DNA of 38,823 bases from JAAYHV01 sp035268985 (GTDB lineage Bacteria; Bacillota; Clostridia; Peptostreptococcales; Anaerovoracaceae): contig DATFJV010000022.1 in the NCBI GenBank assembly GCA_035268985.1, forward strand, positions 1-38,823. Direction: 5' to 3'. Shown here in pieces: positions 15,664 through 24,043 of the stretch (positions are counted from its first letter, which is position 1; each line of letters starts with the position of its first letter). The notes beneath the pieces were generated by a model that did not search any database, had not been told where the DNA came from, and saw only the letters and a list, made by a program, of their open reading frames with translations. A program made the position numbers and the translations under genes.

Positions 15664-15789
15664 AAAAATTCACTCTTTCATGTTTTATTTATTTTTATAA
15701 ATACTATAGACTTCTTCATCCTTTCATTAAAACATATTTAACGTTGGGGTGAAATTATCACAGATTAACAACACAGAAAAACTTTCATC

Positions 15790-15818
15790 TTTACAAAAGA
15801 TATTACATCTGTTATAAT
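15790..15818 (+). promoter_or_regulatory. Sigma-A promoter of the ferredoxin gene
   Basis: TTTACA (15790-15795) and a perfect TATAAT (15813-15818) are 17 bases apart, about 40 bases before the ferredoxin ATG. Confidence 0.9.
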
Positions 15819-15859
15819 ACTTTTCGAGCATAGAAGCATTAAATATAGGAGGTAACAAC

Positions 15860-16027
15860 ATGTCATTTAAAATTACTGATGAATGCATCGGTTGTGGAGC
15901 TTGTCTAGACGCATGTCCTACTGGAGCTATCATTGAAGATACTCCATATAGAATAGACGAGGCAACATGCATCGACTGTGGAGCTTGCGTGGGCGAATGC
16001 CCTACTGGCGCTATCATTGAAGAATAA
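15860..16027 (+). CDS. 2[4Fe-4S] clostridial-type ferredoxin
   Basis: A 55-residue ferredoxin, the only plus-strand gene in the window. It has two CxxCxxCxxxCP cluster motifs: C9-C12-C15-C19 in CIGCGACLDACP and C37-C40-C43-C47 in CIDCGACVGECP. Both are followed by TGAIIE. The two halves are near-copies at the DNA level, reflecting the ancient internal duplication of this family. It carries low-potential electrons for enzymes such as pyruvate:ferredoxin oxidoreductase and hydrogenase. AGGAGGT lies five to six bases before the ATG, a near-consensus promoter precedes it and a strong hairpin terminator follows, so it is a highly expressed single-gene unit. Confidence 0.98.
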   Translation: MSFKITDECIGCGACLDACPTGAIIEDTPYRIDEATCIDCGACVGECPTGAIIEE

Positions 16028-16041
16028 GCGTAATTACAAAT

Positions 16042-16067
16042 AACCGTAGCATTCGCTACGGTTTTTT
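16042..16067. terminator. Terminator between ferredoxin and rex, possibly bidirectional
   Basis: AACCGTAGC pairs perfectly with GCTACGGTT around ATTC and runs into TTTT on the plus strand, ending the ferredoxin transcript. It lies between convergent genes. On the minus strand the tail is poorer (TTATTTG), so use by rex is only possible. Confidence 0.92.
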
Positions 16068-16072
16068 ATTTG

Positions 16073-16771
16073 CTATTTTACTTTATTCTTAGCTAGGTTT
16101 GCCATTTCATCTTTTTGCTTATTAATTGATGATTCCCGTTCAGAGAAATCATTCATTTGAAATGCCAAAGTATGAAGATTCTCGCTTAAATGCACATTTT
16201 CTAGGGCCACCCTATTAGGCACCTCAATATCTATTGGCGTAAAATTCCATATGCCCTTTATTCCTGCAAATATAAGCTTGTCTGCAACTTCTTGCGCACT
16301 ATCTCTGGTTACACAAATAACACCTATATCGATACTATTTTTTTCAATGTAATCAACAATATTTTCAAAGTCATGCACTTCAATCTCGTTTATTTTAAGG
16401 CCTATTACCTTTGGATTAATATCAAATAACCCCATAACCTTAAAACCAGATCGATAATAATAAGTATAATTTGCTATAGCCTGCCCTAGATTACCAGCAC
16501 CAACTATAACCATCTTATACTCCTTGTCAAGGCCTAAAATAGCACTTATTTCATTGTATAAACTTTCAACACTGTAACCATAACCTTGCTGACCAAAACC
16601 GCCAAAAGTATTTAAGTCCTGCCTAATTTGTGATGCAGTATATCCTATTAATGCACTAAGCTCATTGGAAGATATTTTAGTAACTCCTTTTTTTCTAAGT
16701 TCGTTTAGATATCTTCTATACCTGGGCAATCTTTTTATAACTGCACTTGAAATTCTTGTGTTCTTAGTCAT
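16073..16771 (-). CDS. rex: Redox-sensing transcriptional repressor Rex
   Basis: A 232-residue Rex repressor, which senses the NADH/NAD+ ratio and controls fermentation and respiration genes in Gram-positive bacteria. The N-terminal winged helix contains RLPRYRRYL and SQIRQDLNTFGGFGQQGYGY, nearly invariant in the family. The Rossmann domain has the GAGNLGQA nucleotide-binding loop and the domain-swap helix follows. The start chosen is the ATG at 16771 (MTKNTRISS), with GGAAG six bases upstream. A longer ATG at 16789 lacks a ribosome site. The C-terminus carries a lysine-rich tail of about 15 residues. It is co-transcribed behind the acyl carrier protein gene. Confidence 0.96.
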   Translation of the reverse strand: MTKNTRISSAVIKRLPRYRRYLNELRKKGVTKISSNELSALIGYTASQIRQDLNTFGGFGQQGYGYSVESLYNEISAILGLDKEYKMVIVGAGNLGQAIANYTYYYRSGFKVMGLFDINPKVIGLKINEIEVHDFENIVDYIEKNSIDIGVICVTRDSAQEVADKLIFAGIKGIWNFTPIDIEVPNRVALENVHLSENLHTLAFQMNDFSERESSINKQKDEMANLAKNKVK

Positions 16772-16794
16772 TATACTTCCTTCTTCCATTGAGA

Positions 16795-17025
16795 TTACTC
16801 TACGTTTTCTTCTACGTATTTAACCAAATCCTCTACAGTAGCTAGATTCTCTGCTTCTTCATCTGGAATTTCAATACCATATTCTTCTTCGATGCTTAAA
16901 ATAATCTCAACAGCATCTAAAGAATCCGCTTCCAAGTCCTTCATTAAGTTAGTCTTAAGTTCTATTAGACTTTCGTCCACTCCCAGCTGATCAATAATTA
17001 ATTCTCTTATTTTTTCAAAAACCAT
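16795..17025 (-). CDS. acpP: Acyl carrier protein
   Basis: A 76-residue acidic acyl carrier protein that bears growing fatty acyl chains on a 4'-phosphopantetheine arm. The attachment serine is S35 in the EADSLDAVE motif, and the length and four-helix pattern match the fatty-acid-synthesis ACP. AGGAGG lies six bases before the ATG and a near-perfect promoter is at 17061-17089. No fab genes are adjacent: it is followed by rex instead. It could be a secondary ACP, but the sequence has no unusual feature that would separate it from the main one. Confidence 0.96.
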   Translation of the reverse strand: MVFEKIRELIIDQLGVDESLIELKTNLMKDLEADSLDAVEIILSIEEEYGIEIPDEEAENLATVEDLVKYVEENVE

Positions 17026-17060
17026 TTCAGTCCTCCTAATTTCGTTTATTAATAAAACAT

Positions 17061-17089
17061 ATTATAGACAAATATTACAGATATTGCAA
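17061..17089 (-). promoter_or_regulatory. Sigma-A promoter of acpP-rex
   Basis: On the minus strand TTGCAA (17084-17089) and TATAAT (17061-17066) are spaced 17 bases apart, about 36 bases before the acpP ATG. Confidence 0.85.
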
Positions 17090-17104
17090 CCCCCTTTTGA
17101 TGCT

Positions 17105-19033
17105 TTACTGCAGCTTCATCCATTCCCCATATTTTATTTCTAAAGTTTTCATGCAATAATCAATCTCTTCTTGATACTCTCTTAATAGTGTATGATTGGT
17201 AAAGTTCCTTTCATCGCACATTTCTTTTTTGTAGTATTCAATCTTTTCTTCAAGCCCAAATATTTCGTCTTCAAGCTTTTTTATGTCCCTTAACCTTCTC
17301 CTTTCCCTTGCTTCTTCTTCCTTTTTTTTCTTCCTCTCATCAACAGCAGAAAAAGAAGTCACCTCAACATTACCACTATCTTTGTATTTATTCAAGTCAT
17401 TTAAATGAGTTTTGCCAGACTTTATTTCGCTGCTCTTTTCAACATAATAGTCATAGTTGCCAAGATATTCAACTATTCCCCAAGGGGTCAATTCAAATAT
17501 CTTATTGGGAATCTTATTTAAAAAATATCTGTCATGTGAAACCACAATAACCGTTCCTTCAAATTCTTTGATGGCATCTTCAAAGACTTCCCTTGAATCA
17601 ATATCTAGATGATTAGTGGGTTCATCAAGAATCAAAGTATTAGAACCCCTAAGCATCATCTTAAGAAGAGACAATCTAGCTTTTTCTCCTCCACTTAACG
17701 ATTTAACAAATTTAAAAACATCATCATCTCTAAAAAGAAATCTCCCAAGTATGGATCTTATTTCACCATCAGTATATAGAGAATAATCATCATGCAATTC
17801 ATCCATAACCGTTTTATCATCGTTTAGTAACATTTGACCTTGATCGTAATAACCAAAGTCCACATTGTGTCCAACCTTAAGGTATCCATCATCGTAAGGA
17901 ATATTACCCATAATCATCTTAAGCAGAGTGGTTTTGCCCACACCATTATCCCCAACTAGACAAATCTTTTCACCTCTTTTTATATCGAATTTTACTTTTT
18001 CAAAAAGATTTTTATCAGGAAAATCCTTCCTTAATTCTTCAGCCATCAAAACATCATTACCACTTCTATAGTTCTCCCTAAAGGAAATTTTCATTTTATC
18101 CTTGGAAAAAAGAGGTCTTTCTAATTTTTCAACAGAATCAAGACGCTTTTCCCTAGACCTTGCCCTCTTGGCAAGCTTCTCAGTTCCTCGTCCCTTAAAT
18201 CTTCTTATAATCTCTTCTTGTTTATCAATTTCCTTCTTCTGCTTTTCATAAGCACTAAATTCCGCATCCCTTTTTTCGCTTCTTTTAACAGAATACTCAG
18301 AATAATTCCCCGTATATACAGTAATTTTTTTGTTTTCAACTTCAAAAACTTTGTTTACAAGTTTGTCTAAAAAATACCTGTCATGGGAAACTATTATCAA
18401 AGTACCGTTATATGACCTTAGGTACTGTTCAAGCCATTTTAAAGTACCAATGTCCAAATGATTGGTAGGTTCATCCAAAAACAAGATATCCGGCTTTTTT
18501 AATAGCAAACAAGCCAAGGACAACCTCGTCTTTTCACCTCCACTCAAAGTACTTATCTTTTTGCTGTAGTAGTCCTCGGAAAAAGCCATACTTTTTAGCA
18601 CACCTTTAATTTCACTTTTGTATGTATAACCACCTTGAGCTTTGAAATCTTCTTGCAGTTTAGTAAATCTATCAATATTACTGCTTAAATTAGGGTCATC
18701 AGCATTTGATAATTTTTCAGATAAAATATGAAGTTTCTTTTCCATTGAATAAAGCTTAGTAAATATACTGTTCACCTCTTCAATAACAGTATTATCAGAA
18801 TCAAAAACATCATTTTGTTTTAAATAACCAAGTTTTAAATCCGAAGACACGAAAAAACCACCGGATGAAGGTTCTAATTCACCGGTTAGTATTCTTAATA
18901 AAGTGGTTTTCCCAGCACCATTAATACCAACTATGCCAACTCTATCGCCTTTATTTACATGAAACGATACATCCTCCAATATGGAATCTACACCGTATGA
19001 TTTGCATAACTTATTTGATGATAATACTATCAT
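17105..19033 (-). CDS. ABC-F family ATPase (YdiF-like)
   Basis: A 642-residue soluble protein with two ABC ATPase domains in tandem and no membrane segments, the ABC-F layout of translation factors that work at the ribosomal E site. Walker A motifs are GINGAGKTTLL and GDNGVGKTTLL. Signatures LSGGEKTRLS and LSGGEKARLS and two LDEPTNHLDI Walker B motifs complete both sites. A charged interdomain linker rich in K/R/E (about residues 245-310) and a C-terminal coiled coil (about 560-642) resemble Bacillus YdiF. The context, downstream of tsaD with a 4-base ATGA overlap, suggests a housekeeping translation role rather than drug resistance, but resistance is not excluded by sequence. Confidence 0.92.
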   Translation of the reverse strand: MIVLSSNKLCKSYGVDSILEDVSFHVNKGDRVGIVGINGAGKTTLLRILTGELEPSSGGFFVSSDLKLGYLKQNDVFDSDNTVIEEVNSIFTKLYSMEKKLHILSEKLSNADDPNLSSNIDRFTKLQEDFKAQGGYTYKSEIKGVLKSMAFSEDYYSKKISTLSGGEKTRLSLACLLLKKPDILFLDEPTNHLDIGTLKWLEQYLRSYNGTLIIVSHDRYFLDKLVNKVFEVENKKITVYTGNYSEYSVKRSEKRDAEFSAYEKQKKEIDKQEEIIRRFKGRGTEKLAKRARSREKRLDSVEKLERPLFSKDKMKISFRENYRSGNDVLMAEELRKDFPDKNLFEKVKFDIKRGEKICLVGDNGVGKTTLLKMIMGNIPYDDGYLKVGHNVDFGYYDQGQMLLNDDKTVMDELHDDYSLYTDGEIRSILGRFLFRDDDVFKFVKSLSGGEKARLSLLKMMLRGSNTLILDEPTNHLDIDSREVFEDAIKEFEGTVIVVSHDRYFLNKIPNKIFELTPWGIVEYLGNYDYYVEKSSEIKSGKTHLNDLNKYKDSGNVEVTSFSAVDERKKKKEEEARERRRLRDIKKLEDEIFGLEEKIEYYKKEMCDERNFTNHTLLREYQEEIDYCMKTLEIKYGEWMKLQ

Positions 19034-20046
19034 ATATCGAGCCCCGGATAAGCATCCAATGACAAATCCGAAAATTCCCCCTTCTTCATTTTGTAGTAAG
19101 CTGCAGTTGCTATCATAGCACCATTATCTGTACATAAAAGTTTATCCGGCCAATAAACATTTATATTATATTCTTTAGCTTTTTCAGTCAATATTTCCCG
19201 TAGTCTAGAATTAGCAGCTACACCACCAGCGACTACTATTTTATCTTGACTAAGTTTTATTGCAGCTTCTATAGACTTATTAACTATAACTTCCAAAACA
19301 GCTTCCTGAAAACTAGCAGCAAGATCTTCAGGTTTTATTTCTTTGCCTTTTTGTTTTTCACTATTGACATAGTTTAAAACACCAGTCTTTGTACCACTAA
19401 AGCTAAAATCGTAACTGTCTTTTTCGAGATAAACTCTTTTAAAACTAACAGCTTCTTTATTACCCGCCTTTGCTATCTCGTCAATTTTAGGACCTCCTGG
19501 ATAACCAAGTCCAATTACCCTAGCCACTTTATCATATGCTTCACCAACCGCATCATCCCTAGTGCTACCTAAAACTTCAATGTCACCATAATCATTAACC
19601 ATAACAATATTAGTATGCCCACCAGATACAATTAAGCTGAGAAATGGTGGTTCAAGTTCTTTATAGTTTATGAAGTTTGCCGATACATGTCCATGCATAT
19701 GATTAACCCCAATTAATGGAATGTCCTTTGCAAAGCTTATTGCCTTTGCAGTGGCAATTCCAATAAGAAGTGCCCCAACAAGTCCAGGGCCACATGTTAC
19801 ACCAACTAAATCAATATTTTCAATATCAATATCGGCCTCAAGTAAGGCTTCTTTTAAAACACCATTGATGTTTTCCAAATGATGTCTAGAAGCTATTTCT
19901 GGCACTACTCCTCCAAAGCATTTATGTATATCTATCTGTGATGAAATGACGTTGGAAAGGACTTCCCTTCCATCAGCCAAAACAGCTATTGCAGTTTCAT
20001 CGCAACTAGTTTCTATTCCCATTGTAATGTGTCTTCCGTCTTTCAT
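19030..20046 (-). CDS. tsaD: tRNA t6A threonylcarbamoyltransferase TsaD
   Basis: A 338-residue TsaD (Kae1/Gcp family), the catalytic subunit that transfers threonylcarbamoyl from TC-AMP to A37 of ANN-decoding tRNAs. It has GIETSCDETAIAV, the metal motif HMHGH, SGGHTNIV and the FSFSGTKTG segment of the ASKHA nucleotide fold. The start is the ATG at 20046, which overlaps the rimI stop as ATGA and has GGAG about nine bases upstream. An upstream in-frame GTG lacks a ribosome site. The gene belongs to the tsaE-tsaB-rimI-tsaD cluster, giving three of the t6A proteins together. TsaC/Sua5, which makes TC-AMP, is not in the window. Confidence 0.97.
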   Translation of the reverse strand: MKDGRHITMGIETSCDETAIAVLADGREVLSNVISSQIDIHKCFGGVVPEIASRHHLENINGVLKEALLEADIDIENIDLVGVTCGPGLVGALLIGIATAKAISFAKDIPLIGVNHMHGHVSANFINYKELEPPFLSLIVSGGHTNIVMVNDYGDIEVLGSTRDDAVGEAYDKVARVIGLGYPGGPKIDEIAKAGNKEAVSFKRVYLEKDSYDFSFSGTKTGVLNYVNSEKQKGKEIKPEDLAASFQEAVLEVIVNKSIEAAIKLSQDKIVVAGGVAANSRLREILTEKAKEYNINVYWPDKLLCTDNGAMIATAAYYKMKKGEFSDLSLDAYPGLDI

Positions 20047-20483
20047 ATTTCTTCTCTCCACATTATTATCGCATCTTCTTTATTATCTTCATAATATTCT
20101 TTCCTTGTACCATATTCAATGAATCCGAATTTCTTATATAATTCTATAGCTTCCATATTGCTAGTTCTAACCTCTAGGGTGAAACAATTAACATTATGTT
20201 CTTTAGCTAAATCAATTGCTCTATCCATCATGCGAGTGGCAATCCCATTGTTGCGAAAATCTTCTTTTACCGCGATGTTAGTTATGTGGCCTTCATCTAA
20301 AATGAACCATATCCCCATGTATCCAACAACTTTATCGTCTAACTCGGCAACTAATATATTTGATAGATTATTGACTTCAATTTCTCGTGCAATGGACTCC
20401 TTACTCCATGGGTCAGTAAAGCATTCCTTTTCAATCTCTGCAATTTCCAAAACATCATCCGTAATTGCGCATCTTATATTCAT
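20043..20483 (-). CDS. rimI: Ribosomal-protein-alanine N-acetyltransferase
   Basis: A 146-residue GNAT acetyltransferase of the RimI type, which acetylates the N-terminal alanine of ribosomal protein S18. The acetyl-CoA loop appears as VKEDFRNNGIATRMM, and the C-terminal segment TSNMEAIELYKKFGF is the conserved RimI end. Length is typical. It sits between tsaB and tsaD with ATGA overlaps on both sides, an order widely conserved in Firmicutes. The true peptide substrate in clostridia has rarely been tested. Confidence 0.95.
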   Translation of the reverse strand: MNIRCAITDDVLEIAEIEKECFTDPWSKESIAREIEVNNLSNILVAELDDKVVGYMGIWFILDEGHITNIAVKEDFRNNGIATRMMDRAIDLAKEHNVNCFTLEVRTSNMEAIELYKKFGFIEYGTRKEYYEDNKEDAIIMWREEI

Positions 20484-21178
20484 TTAAACTTACCTTCTTC
20501 TAGTTTCTGCTGAGCTTCGGCTTTTCTCATATATTCAGGAGTAAGCTCACTGTATTTAATCACTTCTCCCCTATTATACATTTTCAATGCAGCTTTTGCT
20601 ATAAGTTGTGAAGACTGATACCGTATGCCCTCGTCCGCAAAAGTGAAATTAATATTGCCTTCCATCATAGCTTCTTTAATCTTGTCTTCATATGCATCTA
20701 TTCCATCGCCAAAAAATATAACATTGTCTGATTTTTCAATAATGAGTTTTTCTAAAACATCTTTTATCATATATGGTCCTGATTTTAATATATCATCATT
20801 GCCTTTATATATACCACCATACACTTGTCCCCTTCTTGCATTTAATATGGGGCAAATCACTCCGTTTTCTTCCAATTCTTTAAATGAATCCAAGGTTTTA
20901 ACTGCTATACATGGGATGTTTAAAACTTGAGCTACAGCCCTAGCAGTACCAACTCCTATTCTTATACCTGTAAATGAGCCGGGCCCAATTGAAGAGGCCA
21001 CGGCGAAGATATCTTTTTTTGATATATCAAAATCTAAGATACATTTTTCTGCAAGCAAAGTAATCTCTTTTAAATGATTGAAATTATCATCTGTACTATG
21101 AGTAACAATGTGACCTTCATCATTTATCAAAGAAACTGAACCATATTTTCCAGTTGTCTCAAATGCTAATATGTACAT
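20480..21178 (-). CDS. tsaB: tRNA t6A biosynthesis protein TsaB
   Basis: A 232-residue TsaB (YeaZ), the inactive ASKHA-fold partner that dimerises with TsaD and TsaE to form t6A37. It starts MYILAFETTGKYGSVSL and holds SSIGPGSFTGIRIG, the family's signature loop. The chain is full length, ending in a lysine-rich tail. The ATG lies 13 bases inside the end of tsaE, with GGAGAG nearby, and the stop overlaps the rimI ATG. The position between tsaE and rimI is canonical. Confidence 0.96.
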   Translation of the reverse strand: MYILAFETTGKYGSVSLINDEGHIVTHSTDDNFNHLKEITLLAEKCILDFDISKKDIFAVASSIGPGSFTGIRIGVGTARAVAQVLNIPCIAVKTLDSFKELEENGVICPILNARRGQVYGGIYKGNDDILKSGPYMIKDVLEKLIIEKSDNVIFFGDGIDAYEDKIKEAMMEGNINFTFADEGIRYQSSQLIAKAALKMYNRGEVIKYSELTPEYMRKAEAQQKLEEGKFK

Positions 21179-21585
21179 CTATAGATTCTCTCCCCTTCTT
21201 TATTACCATATTCTATATCAATTCTAATATATTTTTCTGGTAACCCTTCTATTATTTTATCAGCCCATTCTATTACGCATACACCACCATCATAGAAGTA
21301 TTCATCTGCACCGATTTCAAAAAGTTCATCTTCATTTTCTAATCTATATACATCAAAGTGGAAGAGAGGCAATCTTCCACTTCGGTATTCTTTTACAATT
21401 GTAAAAGTCGGACTATTAACTACCGTTTTAACACCTAATCCTTCCGCAATATATTTAGTCAAAGTGGTCTTGCCCGTACCCAAGTCTCCGACTAAAGCTA
21501 TTACATCACCAGGTTTTAAGTAACTAGCTAGTTTAATCCCATATTCTCTTGTGTCTTCTTCGTTATTAATATTTACAGTTTTCAA
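21166..21585 (-). CDS. tsaE: tRNA t6A biosynthesis ATPase TsaE
   Basis: A 139-residue TsaE (YjeE), a P-loop ATPase required for cycles of the TsaB-TsaD complex. Walker A is GDLGTGKT at residues 33-40, and PTFTIVKEY and the HFDVYRLE segment are typical. The WADKI run near the C-terminus is also conserved. The start is TTG at 21585 with AAGGA about ten bases upstream; a nearby ATG is out of frame. It follows the riboflavin S-component gene by 13 bases, so the FMN riboswitch may also affect expression of the t6A genes unless an internal promoter exists. Confidence 0.95.
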   Translation of the reverse strand: MKTVNINNEEDTREYGIKLASYLKPGDVIALVGDLGTGKTTLTKYIAEGLGVKTVVNSPTFTIVKEYRSGRLPLFHFDVYRLENEDELFEIGADEYFYDGGVCVIEWADKIIEGLPEKYIRIDIEYGNKEGERIYRCTY

Positions 21586-21598
21586 ATCCTATCATTCC

Positions 21599-22147
21599 TT
21601 ATTCATGATGCAAAAAACTTGATATCCTCTTATAAACTAAAAAAGTAATAATGGCATTAACTCCACCTTTCAATAGGTTAAATGGCACTATAATTGTTAG
21701 TATCATAGGCTTTACTGCTTCAACAGGTATTCCTAAAAATGCCGGGGTAACCACCAAGTTCATTATACACATAATTACAGTCATTGTTAGTACCCCGACA
21801 ATTAGACTTATAACTGCTGTCTTTCTAGTTTTGTTCTTATTATACATCATACCAATTATAAATGCCAATGCACCTGTTGCAATGAAATGCATAATGAAAC
21901 CGTATACGCCATCTCCTCCTAATACAAAAGCTTGTATCAAGGAAACGATTAACGTTACTAGCACTCCTGCCACCGGGCCAAAAGCAAATGCAGTGATATA
22001 AATTGGTATATCCGCCGGATCATAAACTAAAAATGGTGCTGGTGGGAAAGGTATCCTTATTAATACCACCAAAACACACGATATGGCAACCATCATTGCC
22101 ATTTTTACCATTTTTCTGGTATTCTGTGATAAACTACTCGTTCTCAT
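21599..22147 (-). CDS. ribU: ECF transporter S component for riboflavin
   Basis: A 182-residue integral membrane protein with about six hydrophobic segments, the substrate-binding S subunit of an energy-coupling factor transporter. The motif PFLVYDPADIPIYI near residues 38-51 and the GDGVYGFIMHF run are typical of RibU-like S components. Specificity is supported by the FMN riboswitch in its leader. It needs the shared EcfA-EcfA'-EcfT module, which is not in the window. AGGAGG lies eight bases before the ATG. A terminator hairpin between riboswitch and gene gives transcriptional control, and the C-terminus ends in HH. Confidence 0.93.
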   Translation of the reverse strand: MRTSSLSQNTRKMVKMAMMVAISCVLVVLIRIPFPPAPFLVYDPADIPIYITAFAFGPVAGVLVTLIVSLIQAFVLGGDGVYGFIMHFIATGALAFIIGMMYNKNKTRKTAVISLIVGVLTMTVIMCIMNLVVTPAFLGIPVEAVKPMILTIIVPFNLLKGGVNAIITFLVYKRISSFLHHE

Positions 22148-22189
22148 AACATCTTCCTCCTAAAATTTAATTGGAATCTGTCAGGCATT

Positions 22190-22218
22190 GAAAAAGCCTT
22201 GAAAAAATTTTTCAAGGC
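22190..22218 (-). terminator. Riboswitch expression-platform terminator
   Basis: On the minus strand GCCTTGAAAAA pairs with TTTTTCAAGGC (11 pairs) and is followed by TTTTT. It lies between the FMN aptamer and ribU, so ligand binding should favour it and stop transcription. Confidence 0.92.
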
Positions 22219-22239
22219 AAAAACAACAAAACTAATTCT

Positions 22240-22356
22240 TGTTTCTTTCATCCGGACTATACCGTCGGTATGGGATTTACACCCATTCAGCATTCGCTCG
22301 TGGACTTATGAATTATCAATTACCACCGGTGAGGAATTACACCTCGCCCTGAAACA
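22240..22356 (-). promoter_or_regulatory. FMN riboswitch (RFN element)
   Basis: The minus strand carries the conserved RFN core in order: AGGGCGAGGTGTAATTCC, then CACCGGTGGTAA, then GTCCACGAGCG, then GGGTGTAAATCCC, then ACCGACGGTATAGTCCGGAT. P1 closes with TGTTTC and GAAACA. FMN binding would lower ribU transcription through the terminator at 22190-22218. Confidence 0.98.
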
Positions 22357-22388
22357 GATCTTTATTACTGATTTATATTACAATATAT

Positions 22389-23819
22389 TTAAACACATGT
22401 CAACTCATATATGGCATCTGCATAAATTTTTGCCATCCTTAAGAATTTATCAAGATCAAGCCTTTCGTCCTTTTGATGCATCCTGTCTTCATCTCCAGGG
22501 AAAGCACCCCCAAATGCTACAATATTTTTTGTAGCTCTTGCATACGTCCCTCCACCTATAGTTATGGGTTTTGATTCATAGTCAGAGGTATGTTTTTGAT
22601 ACACCGTCATCAATGTCTTTATCATTTCATCTTCCGGATTTTTATATATAGGTTCTTGAAGTTTTTCCTTTATTATTCCAACGTTTTCATGGCTTAACGA
22701 TGCTTCCACGCCTTTGTAAACATCATCATGGGAAAATGTTACTGGATACCTGGTATTTATAACAACTTGAGCAACTTTCTTGTCCATTTCAATCATACCA
22801 ACATTTAATGTCAATTTTCCCGAAGGTTTATCAATAAAATCAATTCCTAGTTTTTCTCCATATATATCATAACCTATTTTATCGTTGTATAGAGCAATGA
22901 ATTCATTGGTTTCATCAAAAGTAAAGTTTAATTTTCCTAAAAATTCCATCATAACGGATATTGCATTTCTCCCAAGCTCCGGATGCGCTCCATGAGCGGA
23001 TATCCCACGGACAACAACCTCTAAGGATTTTCCTACTCCCTTAAAATTTATTTTAATATCCTTTTCCTTCTTGAAAACATTCCCCAAATCTTTTATTTCT
23101 TCGTATACATCTCTATTATCGCTCTTCAAAACAGCTCTAGCATAATCGGGCACCATATTGGGAGCATTACCTCCTTTTATGCTACTTAGTTCAAGACCTG
23201 TAATCAACTTGCTCGCAGAAAACTTCTTGGCAATAGTGAAATCTATTATTCCCTTTTCTCCATTTATAGCAGGAAAATCAGCATCAGGTGTTATCCCAAA
23301 ATCAGGAGCCTTCACCTTTTCAAGATAACGATAAATCCCCTTCCAACCAGTCTCTTCATCCAAGCCTATAATAAGCCTTATATTTTTTTTAGGAACTATA
23401 CCAGCTTCCTTAATAGCCTTCATAGCATATAGACAAGCAATCATAGGACCCTTATCATCTGTAGTTCCTCTGCCGTACATATAGTTATTTTCTATAATAG
23501 CACCATAGGGTTCATGGCTCCAACCGTCGCCTTCAGGAACAACATCTAAATGTCCAAGTATACCAAAGGTTTCCTCGGCTTTTTCATCCCCTATAAACTC
23601 AATATGGCCTCCATAATTATCGACGTTTAAAACCTCAAAGCCCATTTCTTGACCTAATTTCAATGTGTTTTTAAAAACTTCATTAACACCTTTACCAAAG
23701 GGTAAAGTTTCACTTCCATAAAAAACTGGAGCATCTAAAACACTTTTTACCTTAACAGTATCAGCCAATGCTCCAATCATTTCTTCATTGTTTTTATCAA
23801 TAATTTCAAGATAATTCAT
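22389..23819 (-). CDS. pepV: M20-family Sapep/PepV dipeptidase
   Basis: A 476-residue M20 metallopeptidase of the PepV/Sapep type, which cleaves dipeptides in the cytosol using two zinc ions. Metal and catalytic segments seen are LGHLDVVPEG, YGRGTTDDKGP and LDEETGWKG. A lid domain follows, then GGGTYARATKNIVAFG near the C-terminus. The length matches PepV. It overlaps the NifU-domain gene by one base (TAATG), with AAGG nine bases before the ATG. It ends the tilS/ftsH-region gene run just before the FMN riboswitch of ribU. Confidence 0.93.
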   Translation of the reverse strand: MNYLEIIDKNNEEMIGALADTVKVKSVLDAPVFYGSETLPFGKGVNEVFKNTLKLGQEMGFEVLNVDNYGGHIEFIGDEKAEETFGILGHLDVVPEGDGWSHEPYGAIIENNYMYGRGTTDDKGPMIACLYAMKAIKEAGIVPKKNIRLIIGLDEETGWKGIYRYLEKVKAPDFGITPDADFPAINGEKGIIDFTIAKKFSASKLITGLELSSIKGGNAPNMVPDYARAVLKSDNRDVYEEIKDLGNVFKKEKDIKINFKGVGKSLEVVVRGISAHGAHPELGRNAISVMMEFLGKLNFTFDETNEFIALYNDKIGYDIYGEKLGIDFIDKPSGKLTLNVGMIEMDKKVAQVVINTRYPVTFSHDDVYKGVEASLSHENVGIIKEKLQEPIYKNPEDEMIKTLMTVYQKHTSDYESKPITIGGGTYARATKNIVAFGGAFPGDEDRMHQKDERLDLDKFLRMAKIYADAIYELTCV

Positions 23820-24043
23820 TATTGAACGCCTTCTACTCCTTCAATTTCAGGGTAACTCTCTTTTAGAATTTTAAATACCACTGCCTGTAAAGTCTGTTGG
23901 GCACTTGGACACCCAGCGCAATGACCTTTAAGTCTTACTTTAACAATTTTATCTTCGGTGTATTCAACAAACTCTATATCTCCGCCGTCTCTTTGTAGTG
24001 CGGGTCTAATTACTTCTATTGCATCTTTTAATTTATCTTCCAT
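23819..24043 (-). CDS. NifU C-terminal domain (Nfu-type) Fe-S protein
   Basis: A 74-residue protein that is a stand-alone NifU C-terminal domain, of the kind that carries or delivers [4Fe-4S] clusters to apoproteins. The key CxxC is C42/C45 in GHCAGCPSA, and VIRPALQRDGGDIEFVEY is the family's hallmark N-terminal run. AAGGAG precedes the ATG. It shares one base with each neighbour (the binding-protein gene upstream and pepV downstream), so it is translationally linked to both. No other Fe-S assembly gene lies nearby. Confidence 0.95.
   Translation of the reverse strand: MEDKLKDAIEVIRPALQRDGGDIEFVEYTEDKIVKVRLKGHCAGCPSAQQTLQAVVFKILKESYPEIEGVEGVQ

Noticed and set aside
15736..15770. Possible Rex operator (GTGA...TCAC) upstream of the ferredoxin
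   Set aside because: The half-sites are separated by five bases rather than six and the outer bases do not match the Rex consensus.
15727..16017. Minus-strand open frame across the ferredoxin gene
   Set aside because: It is antisense to the clear plus-strand ferredoxin, whose cluster motifs, promoter and terminator are intact.
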